Shown: positions 1 through 7,697 of the stretch, in pieces | How positions within the stretch are numbered: position 1 is the first letter of the stretch | Layout: each line of letters begins with the position of its first letter | Assembly (NCBI GenBank): GCA_910577655.1 | Contig: CAJTOW010000089.1 | Location: 1-18,033, forward strand | Reading direction: 5' to 3' | Source of the DNA: an uncultured Lachnospiraceae bacterium | GTDB taxonomy: Bacteria > Bacillota > Clostridia > Lachnospirales > Lachnospiraceae | Length of the DNA: 18,033 nucleotides | Notes under the pieces: generated by a model | Told to the model about the DNA's origin: nothing | The model's input: only the letters and a program-made list of their open reading frames with translations | The model's database searches: none | Translations under genes and position numbers: made by a program

Positions 1-1
1 G

Positions 2-1132
2 GAGGACGGATATTTCTACACCCGTCTGGCCAATCCTACCAATGACGCGGTGGCGAAGAAGATCTGTGACCTGGAGGGCGGAGTGGCGGCCATGCTGACT
101 TCATCCGGTCAGGCGGCCAATATGTACGCGATCTTAAATATCTGTTCCGCAGGGGATCATGTGATCAGTGCGGCGACCATCTACGGCGGCACCTCCAATC
201 TCTTCACCGTGACCCTGAAACGGTTCGGCATCGAGTGCACCCTGGTGGACCCGGATGCGCCGGAGGAGGAGCTGGCAAAGGAATTCAGGGACACTACCAG
301 GGCCGTATTCGGGGAGTCCATTGCAAATCCGGCCCTGGTAGTGCTGGATTTTGAGAAATTTGCCCGTCTGGCCCACAGCCACGGGGTGCCCTTTATCGTG
401 GACAATACCTTTGCCACGCCCATCAACTGCCGTCCTTTCCAGTGGGGAGCGGATATTGTGACACATTCTACGACCAAGTACATGGACGGACATGCCATGT
501 GTGTGGGCGGCTGCATCGTGGACAGCGGCAGCTTTGGCTGGGATGCCCATGGAGACAAGTTCCCGGGGCTTACCACACCGGATGAATCCTATCACGGGAT
601 TATTTATACGAAGAAGTTCGGGAAGGCGGCATTTATCACCAAGGCCACGGCCCAGCTGATGCGTGATATGGGCTCTATCCAGTCGCCCCAGAATGCATTC
701 CTGCTGAATGTGGGACTGGAGACCCTGCACTTAAGGATGGCGCGCCACTGTGAGAATGCACAGAAGGTGGCAGAGTACTTAAATGCCAGGGAGGATGTGG
801 CCTGGGTGAAGTATCCGGGACTTAAGGGAGACAGATATTATGACCTGGCTCAGAAATATATGCCGGATGGAACCTGCGGTGTCATCTCCTTTGGGCTGAA
901 AGGAGGAAGAGCGGCTGCGGCAGCATTTATGGACCGGCTTAAGCTGGCCGCCATTGTGACTCATGTGGCGGATGCCAGGACTTCGGTGCTGCACCCGGCC
1001 AGCCATACCCACCGCCAGCTTAATGACCAGCAGCTGGTGGAGGCAGGCGTGGATCCGTCCCTGATCCGGCTCAGCGTGGGGATCGAGGATGTGGAGGATA
1101 TTATTGCGGATCTGGAGCAGGCATTGCAGTAA
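2..1132 (+). CDS. metY: O-acetylhomoserine sulfhydrylase / Cys-Met metabolism PLP enzyme, 5'-truncated by the window
   Basis: PLP-dependent enzyme of the Cys/Met metabolism family. Members of the MetY branch make homocysteine from O-acetylhomoserine and sulfide in the cytoplasm. The reading frame is open from base 2 to the TAA at 1130-1132. It already carries family sequence before the first possible start (FYTRLANPTNDAV), so the true start lies upstream of the window and the GTG at 50 is internal. Visible motifs are SSGQAA (phosphate-binding region), IVDNTFATP (Asp that contacts the PLP ring nitrogen) and THSTTKYMDGH, whose Lys (codon 476-478) is the expected Schiff-base lysine. The stretch GGCIVDSGSFGW, and SHTHRQL near the C-terminus, favour MetY over cystathionine synthase/lyase. 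Methionine gamma-lyase cannot be fully excluded. About 376 of roughly 425 residues are present. Palindrome P1 follows the stop codon. Confidence 0.92.
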   Translation, partial: EDGYFYTRLANPTNDAVAKKICDLEGGVAAMLTSSGQAANMYAILNICSAGDHVISAATIYGGTSNLFTVTLKRFGIECTLVDPDAPEEELAKEFRDTTRAVFGESIANPALVVLDFEKFARLAHSHGVPFIVDNTFATPINCRPFQWGADIVTHSTTKYMDGHAMCVGGCIVDSGSFGWDAHGDKFPGLTTPDESYHGIIYTKKFGKAAFITKATAQLMRDMGSIQSPQNAFLLNVGLETLHLRMARHCENAQKVAEYLNAREDVAWVKYPGLKGDRYYDLAQKYMPDGTCGVISFGLKGGRAAAAAFMDRLKLAAIVTHVADARTSVLHPASHTHRQLNDQQLVEAGVDPSLIRLSVGIEDVEDIIADLEQALQ

Positions 1133-1150
1133 ACGAAAAACAAATTGCGG

Positions 1151-1245
1151 GGGCTGTGAAAAAGTCAGGGTATTTTGCTGAACGACAACAAACGGACACA
1201 TAAAACCGTTGTCGTCCTGGAGGTATTACGGACTTCTTCACAGCC
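1151..1245. repeat. P1: nested palindromic repeat (copy 1 of family P)
   Basis: Outer arms GGCTGTGAAAAAGTC (1152-1166) and GACTTCTTCACAGCC (1231-1245) pair at 14 of 15 positions. An inner stem pairs ACGACAAC (1182-1189) with GTTGTCGT (1208-1215). The same two-stem design, with related sequence in both outer and inner parts, recurs at 14785-14888. It lies between metY and cls on the same strand. No T-tract follows on the plus strand, so a terminator role for metY is not clear. The first 13 codons of the 21-codon upstream extension of cls (1209-1271) are made of this repeat, which argues against that longer start. Confidence 0.75.
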
Positions 1246-1271
1246 TGCATAATTATGGAAGTGAAAAAAGC

Positions 1272-2828
1272 ATGAATAAAAAAAGATGGGGGAAATTTCT
1301 CCGGATTATATTCGGAAGAACAGCATTTGTTTGTCTGTCTATTATCGTACAGATTCTGATCCTTTTGGAGACCTTCCGGTGGCTGGGCAGCTATCTCTAT
1401 TATGTCTATGGCGGCTTCATACTGCTCAGTGTCATCGTGGTCATCTATATCATCAACAAGCGTGAGAATCCGATCTACCAGCTGGCCTGGGTCATTCCGG
1501 TGCTGGTATTTCCGGTGTTCGGCGCTATGTTCTATATCTTTCTGGAGCTTCAGCCAGGTATCCACCATATGTCAGCCCGACTGAGATCCATTCTCCGTAA
1601 GACCCGCCCTTTCCTGGAGCAGGATCCGGAGGTTATCGAGCATCTGGCGGAGGAGAGCCGCAATACGGAGCATCTGGCAGACTACATGAACCGATATGGC
1701 GGGTATCCGGTGTATGAGAATACGTGGGTGAAATACTTCCCCCTGGGAGACGACATGTACAGACCCTTCCTGGAGGAGCTGGAGAAGGCAGAGCATTATA
1801 TCTTCATGGAGTATTTTATTGTGGAGCGGGGCCAGGTGTGGGACCGTGTGGTGGAGATCCTGAAACAAAAGGCAGCCCAGGGGGTGGAGGTCCGCGTCAT
1901 GTACGACGGCATGTGTTCTCTGACCCTGCTGCCTTACAGATATCCCAGACAGCTGGAGAGGCTGGGGATCCGGTGCAAGATGTTCTCCCCGGTGCGTCCG
2001 GCTCTTTCCAGCTACCAGAATAACCGGGACCACAGGAAGATTACCGTGATCGACGGTCATACGGCCTTTACCGGCGGCATCAATATGGCTGATGAATATA
2101 TGAATATCCGGGAGCGTTTCGGCCACTGGAAGGATACGGCCATTATGCTGAAAGGAGACGCGGTCCGCAGTTTCCTGATAATGTTCCTCCAGATGTGGAA
2201 TGTGACAGAAAAGGAGGAGGAGGATTACCAGAGGTATCTGCAGGTGGATTACAGCCGGGTTCCCCAGGCCAGTCAGGCCAGCGGCTATGTCATGCCCTAT
2301 GGGGACAGTCCCTGGGACCAGGAGACGGTGGGACAGTATGTGTATATGGATATCCTTAACAAGGCCAAGGAATATGTCCATATCATGACCCCTTACCTGA
2401 TCCTGGACCACAGTCTGATGACCGCCCTGACCTTTGCCGCCAAGCGGGGGATCGAGGTGATCATCATTATGCCTCATATTCCCGACAAGAAATATGCCTA
2501 TCGTCTGGCCCGTTCCTATTACATGGAGCTGCTTATGAGCGGCGTGCGGATCTTCGAATACACACCAGGCTTTGTCCATGCAAAGGTATTCAGCAGTGAC
2601 GGGGAAAAGGCGGTGGTGGGCTCCATCAATCTGGATTACCGGAGCCTTTACCTGCATTTTGAGTGTGCGGCTTATTTGTACCGAAATGAAGCCGTGAGCC
2701 AGGTGGAGGAGGATTTCCGGCGCACCCTCAGCCAGTGCCAGGAGGTGACGGTGGAAGACCAGATGCATTATCCCCTGACGGAGAAGATTGCCGGAAGTGT
2801 GCTGCGGCTGTTTGCGCCGCTGATGTAG
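1272..2828 (+). CDS. cls: Cardiolipin synthase (two-HKD phospholipase D superfamily)
   Basis: Membrane enzyme that condenses two phosphatidylglycerols to cardiolipin and glycerol. Bacterial Cls proteins have an N-terminal membrane anchor (PLDc_N) followed by two PLD domains; that order is seen here. Hydrophobic segments lie at about residues 16-35, 43-62 and 71-92. The first HKD motif is HRKITVID (His 254) followed by GGIN, and the second is HAKVFSSD (His 436) followed by GSINLDYRS. The 518-aa length fits Firmicute Cls. The frame extends up to 1209, but those codons come partly from palindrome P1. The ATG at 1272 starts MNKKRWGKF, is preceded by a modest GGAAG about 11 bases upstream, and gives a normal N-terminus. 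The gene appears to be single, with a candidate terminator at 2860-2943. Confidence 0.93.
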   Translation: MNKKRWGKFLRIIFGRTAFVCLSIIVQILILLETFRWLGSYLYYVYGGFILLSVIVVIYIINKRENPIYQLAWVIPVLVFPVFGAMFYIFLELQPGIHHMSARLRSILRKTRPFLEQDPEVIEHLAEESRNTEHLADYMNRYGGYPVYENTWVKYFPLGDDMYRPFLEELEKAEHYIFMEYFIVERGQVWDRVVEILKQKAAQGVEVRVMYDGMCSLTLLPYRYPRQLERLGIRCKMFSPVRPALSSYQNNRDHRKITVIDGHTAFTGGINMADEYMNIRERFGHWKDTAIMLKGDAVRSFLIMFLQMWNVTEKEEEDYQRYLQVDYSRVPQASQASGYVMPYGDSPWDQETVGQYVYMDILNKAKEYVHIMTPYLILDHSLMTALTFAAKRGIEVIIIMPHIPDKKYAYRLARSYYMELLMSGVRIFEYTPGFVHAKVFSSDGEKAVVGSINLDYRSLYLHFECAAYLYRNEAVSQVEEDFRRTLSQCQEVTVEDQMHYPLTEKIAGSVLRLFAPLM

Positions 2829-2859
2829 GGATGCAAAGCCTGCTCCATAATTTCCCTTA

Positions 2860-2943
2860 GCCCCTTTTTTGGCAGAAAACAAAACGGGTATTCGATACTC
2901 TGCCTGGATATGTGGAAAATGACCAGAAAGGGGGCATTTTTTT
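2860..2943 (+). terminator. Candidate rho-independent terminator after cls, with long structured loop
   Basis: GCCCCTTT (2860-2867) can pair with AAAGGGGGC (2927-2935, one extra G), followed by A and a run of seven T (2937-2943). Inside the loop GGCAGA (2871-2876) pairs with TCTGCC (2899-2904), and GGGTAT pairs with ATACTC around TCG. The long loop is unusual for an intrinsic terminator, so this is a moderate call. Confidence 0.5.
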
Positions 2944-2951
2944 CACCATTT

Positions 2952-2965
2952 TGAAAGAATTTTCA
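2952..2965. promoter_or_regulatory. Possible operator palindrome upstream of nanE
   Basis: TGAAA and TTTCA arms (2952-2956 and 2961-2965) flank a 4-base AT-rich centre, about 70 bases upstream of the nanE -35. RpiR-family regulators often bind AT-rich palindromes of this kind, and an RpiR gene lies in the operon. The assignment is inference; such short AT-rich palindromes also arise by chance. Confidence 0.25.
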
Positions 2966-3033
2966 TAAACCAGAGAAAATTTTGCAGGAGAATCCGGAAA
3001 TTCTGAAACAAAAATCTAAGTGCTTTCAAACTG

Positions 3034-3061
3034 TTGTAAATAAGCAAAAACTGGATATAAT
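3034..3061 (+). promoter_or_regulatory. Sigma-A type promoter for the nanE operon
   Basis: TTGTAA (3034-3039), a 16-base spacer and a consensus TATAAT (3056-3061). It is the best match upstream of nanE and sits downstream of the candidate cls terminator. The start point would be near 3068, giving a leader of about 155 nt. Confidence 0.6.
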
Positions 3062-3110
3062 GGGAATCAGGTGATCTAGATACACTGAACTTTCCGGAAG
3101 GAAGGAAACA

Positions 3111-3138
3111 GCAGCTGTCCCTGGACCAGGACGGCTGC
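3111..3138 (+). other. Leader hairpin in the nanE 5' untranslated region
   Basis: GCAGCTGTCC (3111-3120) pairs with GGACGGCTGC (3129-3138), ten pairs including one G-U, across an 8-base loop. A weaker five-base pairing GTACC/GGTAC follows (about 3148-3178). I recognise no known riboswitch or glmS-like core, so a regulatory role is not established. Confidence 0.45.
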
Positions 3139-3223
3139 AAACCAATGTACCAGGAATCTCAACCACAAAGGTAGGTACGGGAAGGACTCCTGAAGTACAG
3201 ACCATCAAAATGGAGGAACAAAT

Positions 3224-3892
3224 ATGCTGGAGAGATTAAAAGGGGGACTGATCGTGTCCTGTCAGGCACTGCCTGGAGAACCGCTTCATTCAAGTCAGAT
3301 CATGGCGCGGATGGCAGTCGCCGCAAAGGCAGGAGGCGCGGTAGGGATCCGGGCACAGTCAAAGGAGGATATTCTGGAGATTGAAAAAGCGGTGGATCTG
3401 CCGGTGATCGGTATTGTGAAACGTCCATATCCGGACAGCGACATTTATATCACACCCACCAAAAAGGAGATTGGGGAGCTTCTGGAGACCCGGTGTGAGA
3501 TCATCGCGCTGGACGCTACCGGCAGGAAACGGCCTGGTGATGAGAAGACCAGGGATCTGGTGGAAATGATCCACGCCAACGGACGACTGGCTATGGCAGA
3601 CTGCTCTACCTTCGAGGAGTGTGAGCAGGCCGAGAAGGATGGATTCGACATTATTTCCACCACCCTTTGCGGTTATACGCCCTATTCGGAGGCCATTGAC
3701 GGTCCCAATTACCCGCTGCTGAAACGGTGTGTGGAGGAATTACATACACCTGTAATCGCGGAGGGGAAGATCCACAGTCCGGAAGAACTGAGACGGGTAT
3801 TTGATAATTGCGGAGTTTACAGCGCTGTTGTGGGAGGGGCCATTACACGTCCACAGGAGATCACGGCACGCTTTGTGAAGGCATTGGCTTAG
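3224..3892 (+). CDS. nanE: N-acetylmannosamine-6-phosphate 2-epimerase
   Basis: Cytoplasmic TIM-barrel enzyme converting ManNAc-6-P to GlcNAc-6-P in sialic acid and ManNAc breakdown. The 222 residues match the family length of about 220-230. Family signatures are GGLIVSCQALPGEPLH at the N-terminus, GIRAQ, GIVKRPYPDSDIYITPT, DATGRKRP, ADCSTFEE, CGYTPYS, IAEGKI and AVVGGAITRPQEIT. Lys 66 (GIVKR) and Glu 180 (AEGK) sit at the positions described as catalytic in the clostridial enzyme. The ATG has GGAGG seven bases upstream. It is the first gene of a plus-strand operon, 20 bases before the PTS gene. No nanA lyase or nanK kinase is in view, which suggests its substrate arrives already phosphorylated through the adjacent PTS. 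Confidence 0.95.
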   Translation: MLERLKGGLIVSCQALPGEPLHSSQIMARMAVAAKAGGAVGIRAQSKEDILEIEKAVDLPVIGIVKRPYPDSDIYITPTKKEIGELLETRCEIIALDATGRKRPGDEKTRDLVEMIHANGRLAMADCSTFEECEQAEKDGFDIISTTLCGYTPYSEAIDGPNYPLLKRCVEELHTPVIAEGKIHSPEELRRVFDNCGVYSAVVGGAITRPQEITARFVKALA

Positions 3893-3912
3893 TCAAAGGG
3901 AGAAGGTAAGGT

Positions 3913-5421
3913 ATGTTTAAAAAATTACAGAGAATTGGAAAATCTTTCATGCTGCCTATTGCTTTATTGCCGGCGGCTGGGTTATTGTTAGGAGTAGGAG
4001 GCGCGTTGAGCAGTGAGGCTACCATCACCGCCTACCCGGTTCTGGATGTATATTTTTTGCAGGTGATCTTCAAGATCATGTCTGCGGCAGGTAATGTGGT
4101 GTTCGGCAATCTGCCTCTGCTTTTGTGTATTGGTCTGTGTATCGGTCTGGCCAACAAGGACAAGGGTGTCGCAGCGCTGGCAGGTGTGGTAGGCTTTCTG
4201 ATCATGACAGGTACCATATCCACCATGCTGTCCATCTTCAACCCGGAAGGGTCAGCCATTGACACGGGCGTGGTCGGTGCCCTGGTCATGGGCGGCGTGG
4301 CAGTCACACTGCATAACAGGTACCAGGGGATCCAGCTTCCCCAGGCGCTGGGATTCTTCGGCGGCTCCCGGTTTGTTCCCATCATCACATCCATCGTGTC
4401 GATCTTTGTGGGGGCAGCATTCTATCTGGTGTGGCCTCCGATCCAGAATGTACTGATTCAGGCCGGGAATGGGATTGCTGCCACAGGGCCGGTGGGAACC
4501 TTTTTCTACGGTTTCCTGATGCGTCTGTGCGGAGCAGTAGGACTGCACCATATGATCTACCCCATGTTCTGGTATACAGAGCTTGGAGGAGTGGAAACGG
4601 TTGCGGGGCAGACGATCGTGGGTGCACAGAAGATCTTCTTTGCACAGCTGGCGGATCCTTCCCATGCAGGATTGTTCACAGAGGGAACCAAGTATTTTGC
4701 GGGACGTTTCAGCACCATGATGTTTGGACTTCCCGGTGCGGCTCTGGCCATGTACCACTGCGTGAAGAAGGAAAACAGGAAAAAATATGCAGGACTGTTC
4801 TTCGGCGTGGCCCTGACCTCTTTCCTGACCGGAATTACGGAGCCCCTGGAATACATGTTCCTGTTCGTGTCCCCCATTATGTACGTCATCCATTCCTTTT
4901 TTGACGGACTTTCCTTCCTGGTGGCAGATCTTCTCAGTATCCGGATCGGAAATACCTTTTCCGGCGGTTTTATTGACTTTTTCCTGTTTGGTATGCTGCA
5001 GGGGAATGAGAAAAGCCACTGGCTGCTGGAGATCCCGTTTGGCATAGTGTGGTCATGCCTGTATTACTTTGTATTCAAGTTTGCGATCCTCAAGTTCAAC
5101 ATCATGACTCCGGGGCGTGATGATACGGAATCATCGGACGAGACGCAGACACCAAAGGTTACCACAAAGTCTTCTCTGGCCGAGGAGGCGCAGCAGATCC
5201 TGACGGCACTGGGAGGCCCGGAGAATGTGGAGGATGTGGACGCCTGCATCACGAGACTGCGGGTAAGTGTAAAGGACTCCGCAGCCGTGGATAAAGAGAC
5301 GTTGAAGAAGCTTGGCGCCACTGCGGTTCTGGAGGTTAGCGGCGGCATCCAGGCCATCTATGGGGCGAAAGCGATCCACTACAAGAGCGCCATCAATGAT
5401 ATTCTGGGAGTGGATGATTAA
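3913..5421 (+). CDS. PTS sugar permease, EIICB of the glucose/N-acetylglucosamine family
   Basis: Membrane transporter that imports and phosphorylates a hexose or amino sugar. The EIIC domain spans about residues 1-390, with many hydrophobic segments, the N-terminal signature LQRIGKSFMLPIALLPAAGL, a GLHH motif near residue 210 and the family motif GITEPLEYMF at 307-316. A polar linker leads to a C-terminal EIIB domain (about 415-502) with VDACITRLRVSV, where Cys 445 is the expected phosphocysteine. There is no EIIA domain, so an EIIA must be supplied in trans. It sits between nanE and an RpiR regulator and upstream of nagA, which points to ManNAc and/or GlcNAc rather than glucose. The permease sequence also resembles PtsG, so the substrate is inferred from context only. 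Confidence 0.92.
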   Translation: MFKKLQRIGKSFMLPIALLPAAGLLLGVGGALSSEATITAYPVLDVYFLQVIFKIMSAAGNVVFGNLPLLLCIGLCIGLANKDKGVAALAGVVGFLIMTGTISTMLSIFNPEGSAIDTGVVGALVMGGVAVTLHNRYQGIQLPQALGFFGGSRFVPIITSIVSIFVGAAFYLVWPPIQNVLIQAGNGIAATGPVGTFFYGFLMRLCGAVGLHHMIYPMFWYTELGGVETVAGQTIVGAQKIFFAQLADPSHAGLFTEGTKYFAGRFSTMMFGLPGAALAMYHCVKKENRKKYAGLFFGVALTSFLTGITEPLEYMFLFVSPIMYVIHSFFDGLSFLVADLLSIRIGNTFSGGFIDFFLFGMLQGNEKSHWLLEIPFGIVWSCLYYFVFKFAILKFNIMTPGRDDTESSDETQTPKVTTKSSLAEEAQQILTALGGPENVEDVDACITRLRVSVKDSAAVDKETLKKLGATAVLEVSGGIQAIYGAKAIHYKSAINDILGVDD

Positions 5422-5448
5422 GCACAGCCGTATAGGGAAAGCAGGACT

Positions 5449-5512
5449 AACCGTTCAGACAGGTCTGCCGGCTTCTAAGTACACAGGTGCCAGATGACAG
5501 GTCTGAACGGCT
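5449..5512. repeat. E1: short E-family element after the PTS gene
   Basis: Perfect 10-base arms CCGTTCAGAC (5451-5460) and GTCTGAACGG (5501-5510) enclose 40 bases. The arm, read with its flank as TAACCGTTCAGAC, resembles the GTAACAGTTCAGA border motif of the other E elements. It fills most of the gap between the PTS gene and the RpiR gene, inside the presumed operon. No T-tract follows. Confidence 0.55.
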
Positions 5513-5538
5513 GCCATAGCGGATAAGGGGGGAAGTAT

Positions 5539-6342
5539 ATGTTCATTGAAGAAATGATCCCTGCCATTGTTGAAAAATACGAAAGCTTTACAAAGGTAGA
5601 GCAGGTTATCGCAGATTATCTGATTGCAAATAAGGCCAACGATGATTTTTCCATCAAGGCCATGAAGGAACGGCTGTATGTATCAGAGGCATCCCTTTCC
5701 AGATTTGCCAGAAAGCTGGGATATCCGGGGTACCGCGAGTTTGTGTACCAGTATCAGCAGATATTCCGGGCAGGGGATCACATTTCCGTATCCTCTTCCG
5801 CAGTGGTTAAATATTATAACGATATTTTGTACAACATAACAAGAAAGGTGGATGAACAGCAGATCGAACGGATCGTCAACTGGATGGGCGGGGCAAAGCA
5901 TATCTTTGTGGTGGGGATCGGAAGCTCCGGACTGGCAGCTGAGGAAATGAAGCGGCGGCTGACCCGTCTTGGTATTCCCATCGAGTCCAGCGACCAGCGT
6001 GATATCATGAAGATGCGGGCAATCTTCCAGGATAAGGATGACCTTGTGATCGGGATATCCTTAAGCGGAACCAAGGAGGAGGTTCTCTTTACCTTAAGAC
6101 AGTCCCACCAGAAGGGGGCGAAGACAGTATTCATCACCGGTAACCGCAGAAAGCATGAGTTTGTGGATGAACATGTGCTGCTTTCGGTACAGAAGAATCT
6201 GGACAGCGGAAACCTGATATCACCCCAGTTCCCGATCCTTGTGATCACGGATCTTTTGTATCATTTCTATCTGAATCTGTTCCAGACCAAGAATCTGCTC
6301 CACCAGGAAACGGTGAAAGTGCTGTCCGGGGAGCAGATGTGA
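5539..6342 (+). CDS. RpiR/MurR-family transcriptional regulator with SIS domain
   Basis: DNA-binding regulator whose SIS domain senses a phosphorylated sugar. The N-terminal helix-turn-helix (HTH_6) is seen at about residues 18-70, including VEQVIADYLI and YVSEASLSRFARKLGYPGYREF. The SIS domain (about 105-250) carries VVGIGSSGLAAEE and VIGISLSGTKEEVL, followed by TVFITGN. The 267-aa length is slightly short of the usual ~280. A purine-rich GGGGGGAAG lies just upstream of the ATG. Position between the PTS gene and nagA suggests control of this amino-sugar operon, with GlcNAc-6-P, ManNAc-6-P or GlcN-6-P as likely ligand (inference). The palindrome at 2952-2965 is a possible site. Confidence 0.93.
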   Translation: MFIEEMIPAIVEKYESFTKVEQVIADYLIANKANDDFSIKAMKERLYVSEASLSRFARKLGYPGYREFVYQYQQIFRAGDHISVSSSAVVKYYNDILYNITRKVDEQQIERIVNWMGGAKHIFVVGIGSSGLAAEEMKRRLTRLGIPIESSDQRDIMKMRAIFQDKDDLVIGISLSGTKEEVLFTLRQSHQKGAKTVFITGNRRKHEFVDEHVLLSVQKNLDSGNLISPQFPILVITDLLYHFYLNLFQTKNLLHQETVKVLSGEQM

Positions 6343-6408
6343 GTGTCTGCCCAGGATGCAGGTCACAAAAGATGAAGATGCGTCGGCATTGATCTGACAG
6401 AAACTACC

Positions 6409-6543
6409 GTAACAGTTCAGATACACCTTGAACTGTTACGGCATACGGCCATTTGGAATCGCTTCGCGATGGGCCTATGCCCGTGACCGCTACGTATTCT
6501 TACGGTCAGCGCGGTGAACGCGCAGACCTATCTGAACTGTTAC
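6409..6543 (+). repeat. E2: structured E-family element between the regulator and nagA
   Basis: It begins with a palindrome, GTAACAGTTCAGA (6409-6421) with TGAACTGTTAC (6429-6439), and ends with TCTGAACTGTTAC (6531-6543), which can also pair with the first arm. Between them are nested hairpins: GGCATACGGCC (6440-6450) with GGGCCTATGCC (6471-6481) around ATCGC/GCGAT; TGACCG (6484-6489) with CGGTCA (6503-6508); and GCGC (6509-6512) with GCGC (6520-6523). The starting palindrome is almost identical to 11222-11254. It ends 36 bases before the nagA start. Confidence 0.7.
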
Positions 6544-6579
6544 AAACTACCAGAGCAGTCTGGAGAAAAGAGGGTTGGT

Positions 6580-7692
6580 ATGATCATAAAACATGCAAAG
6601 GTGTTGGAGGAGAATGGTACATTTTCAGAGCGTACTCTGTACACGGAGGGAGAGCGGATCGCAGAGCAGGGGAGTGGTCAGGTGATCGACGCCACGGGGC
6701 TGTATGCAGTTCCCGGCCTGATTGATATCCATTTCCATGGCTGTGCGGGAAAGGATTTCTGCGACGGCACTGCAGAGTCTATCCGCACCATGGCGGAGTA
6801 TGAGCTGTCCCAGGGAATCATGAGCATCTGTCCGGCTACCATGACGATCCCTGCTTCCCAGATTGCCGGGATCTGTCAGGTGGCCGGAGCTTACCAGAGC
6901 GAGAAGACGGAAGCGACCCTCAGGGGGATCAATCTGGAAGGGCCGTTTATCTCCCCGGCCAAAAAGGGAGCACAGAAGGAGGATCATATCCTGGCCCCTG
7001 ATGCGGGACTGCTGCGGCAGTGGATGGAGCTGTCCGGGGGACTGTGCAGACTGGTATGTATCGCGCCGGAGAGGGAAGGGGCTATGACATTTATCGATGA
7101 GGTGAAGGATGAGATCCATATCTCTGTAGCACATACCATGGCGGATTATGATACGGCCATGGAAGCCTTCCGGCGGGGAGCGGATCATATCACCCATCTG
7201 TATAATGCCATGCCAGGCTTCACCCACAGAGCGCCGGGAGTCATTGGCGCCGGGGCGGATCAGGATCATGTCTATGCCGAACTGATCTGTGATGGAGTCC
7301 ATATCCATCCCAGTGCCATCCGTGGGGCGTTCAAGCTGTATGGAAGCGACCAGATCGTTCTGATCAGCGACAGTATCGAGGCCACTGGACTGGAGGACGG
7401 CGAATATATGCTGGGCGGACAGCCGGTGACGGTCAGAGGGAACCAGGCCAGACTGGCAGACGGGACCCTGGCCGGAAGCGCCACCAATCTTATGGACTGT
7501 GTGCGTTTTCTGGTGAAAAAGGTGGGAGTTCCCCTGGGCACGGCTGTGAAATGCGCTACGGTCAATCCGGCGAAATCCATCGGGATCTATGATACGGTGG
7601 GCAGTCTGACTCCGGGAAAGGTGGCGGATGTGGTGCTGCTGGACCAGGAACTGAGAATCGTTCACAAGATCCACGCCGGGGAGCTGGTCTAA
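6580..7692 (+). CDS. nagA: N-acetylglucosamine-6-phosphate deacetylase
   Basis: Cytoplasmic amidohydrolase converting GlcNAc-6-P to GlcN-6-P and acetate. Motifs in order: GLIDIHFHGC (His 51 and His 53 of the metal-binding HxH), LEGPFISPAKKGAQ (Glu 120), SVAHT (His 185), ADHITHLYNAMP (His 206), CDGVHIHP and ISDSIEATGL (Asp 264, the expected catalytic acid). The C-terminus has GTLAGSA and NPAKSIGIYDTVGSLTPGKVADVV. Length 370 aa is close to the family's ~380. The frame is open from 6514, but those upstream codons are largely repeat E2. The ATG at 6580, with AGAGGG about six bases before it, gives the normal N-terminus MIIKHAKVLEENG. It is the last gene of the amino-sugar operon; nagB is not in the window. 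Element E3 starts six bases after the stop. Confidence 0.95.
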   Translation: MIIKHAKVLEENGTFSERTLYTEGERIAEQGSGQVIDATGLYAVPGLIDIHFHGCAGKDFCDGTAESIRTMAEYELSQGIMSICPATMTIPASQIAGICQVAGAYQSEKTEATLRGINLEGPFISPAKKGAQKEDHILAPDAGLLRQWMELSGGLCRLVCIAPEREGAMTFIDEVKDEIHISVAHTMADYDTAMEAFRRGADHITHLYNAMPGFTHRAPGVIGAGADQDHVYAELICDGVHIHPSAIRGAFKLYGSDQIVLISDSIEATGLEDGEYMLGGQPVTVRGNQARLADGTLAGSATNLMDCVRFLVKKVGVPLGTAVKCATVNPAKSIGIYDTVGSLTPGKVADVVLLDQELRIVHKIHAGELV

Positions 7693-7697
7693 AAATC

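Larger units (their letters stand above)
2829..3223. other. Intergenic region between cls and nanE
   Basis: No credible gene lies here; short minus-strand frames have no family features. The region is AT-rich in its middle. It holds a candidate terminator for cls (2860-2943), a possible operator palindrome (2952-2965), a sigma-A type promoter (3034-3061) and a roughly 155-nt leader for nanE with a strong hairpin (3111-3138). The nanE ribosome binding site GGAGG is at 3212-3216. Confidence 0.7.

Noticed and set aside
1209..1271. Longer N-terminus for the cardiolipin synthase
   Set aside because: The extra codons begin in palindrome P1 and precede the normal family start; the ATG at 1272 gives the expected length.
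3062..3223. Known riboswitch or glmS ribozyme before nanE
   Set aside because: No recognisable conserved core was found; only simple hairpins are seen, and the downstream gene is not glmS.
6453..6725. Plus-strand ORF overlapping the start of nagA
   Set aside because: It runs through element E2 into nagA in another frame and has no recognisable protein features.
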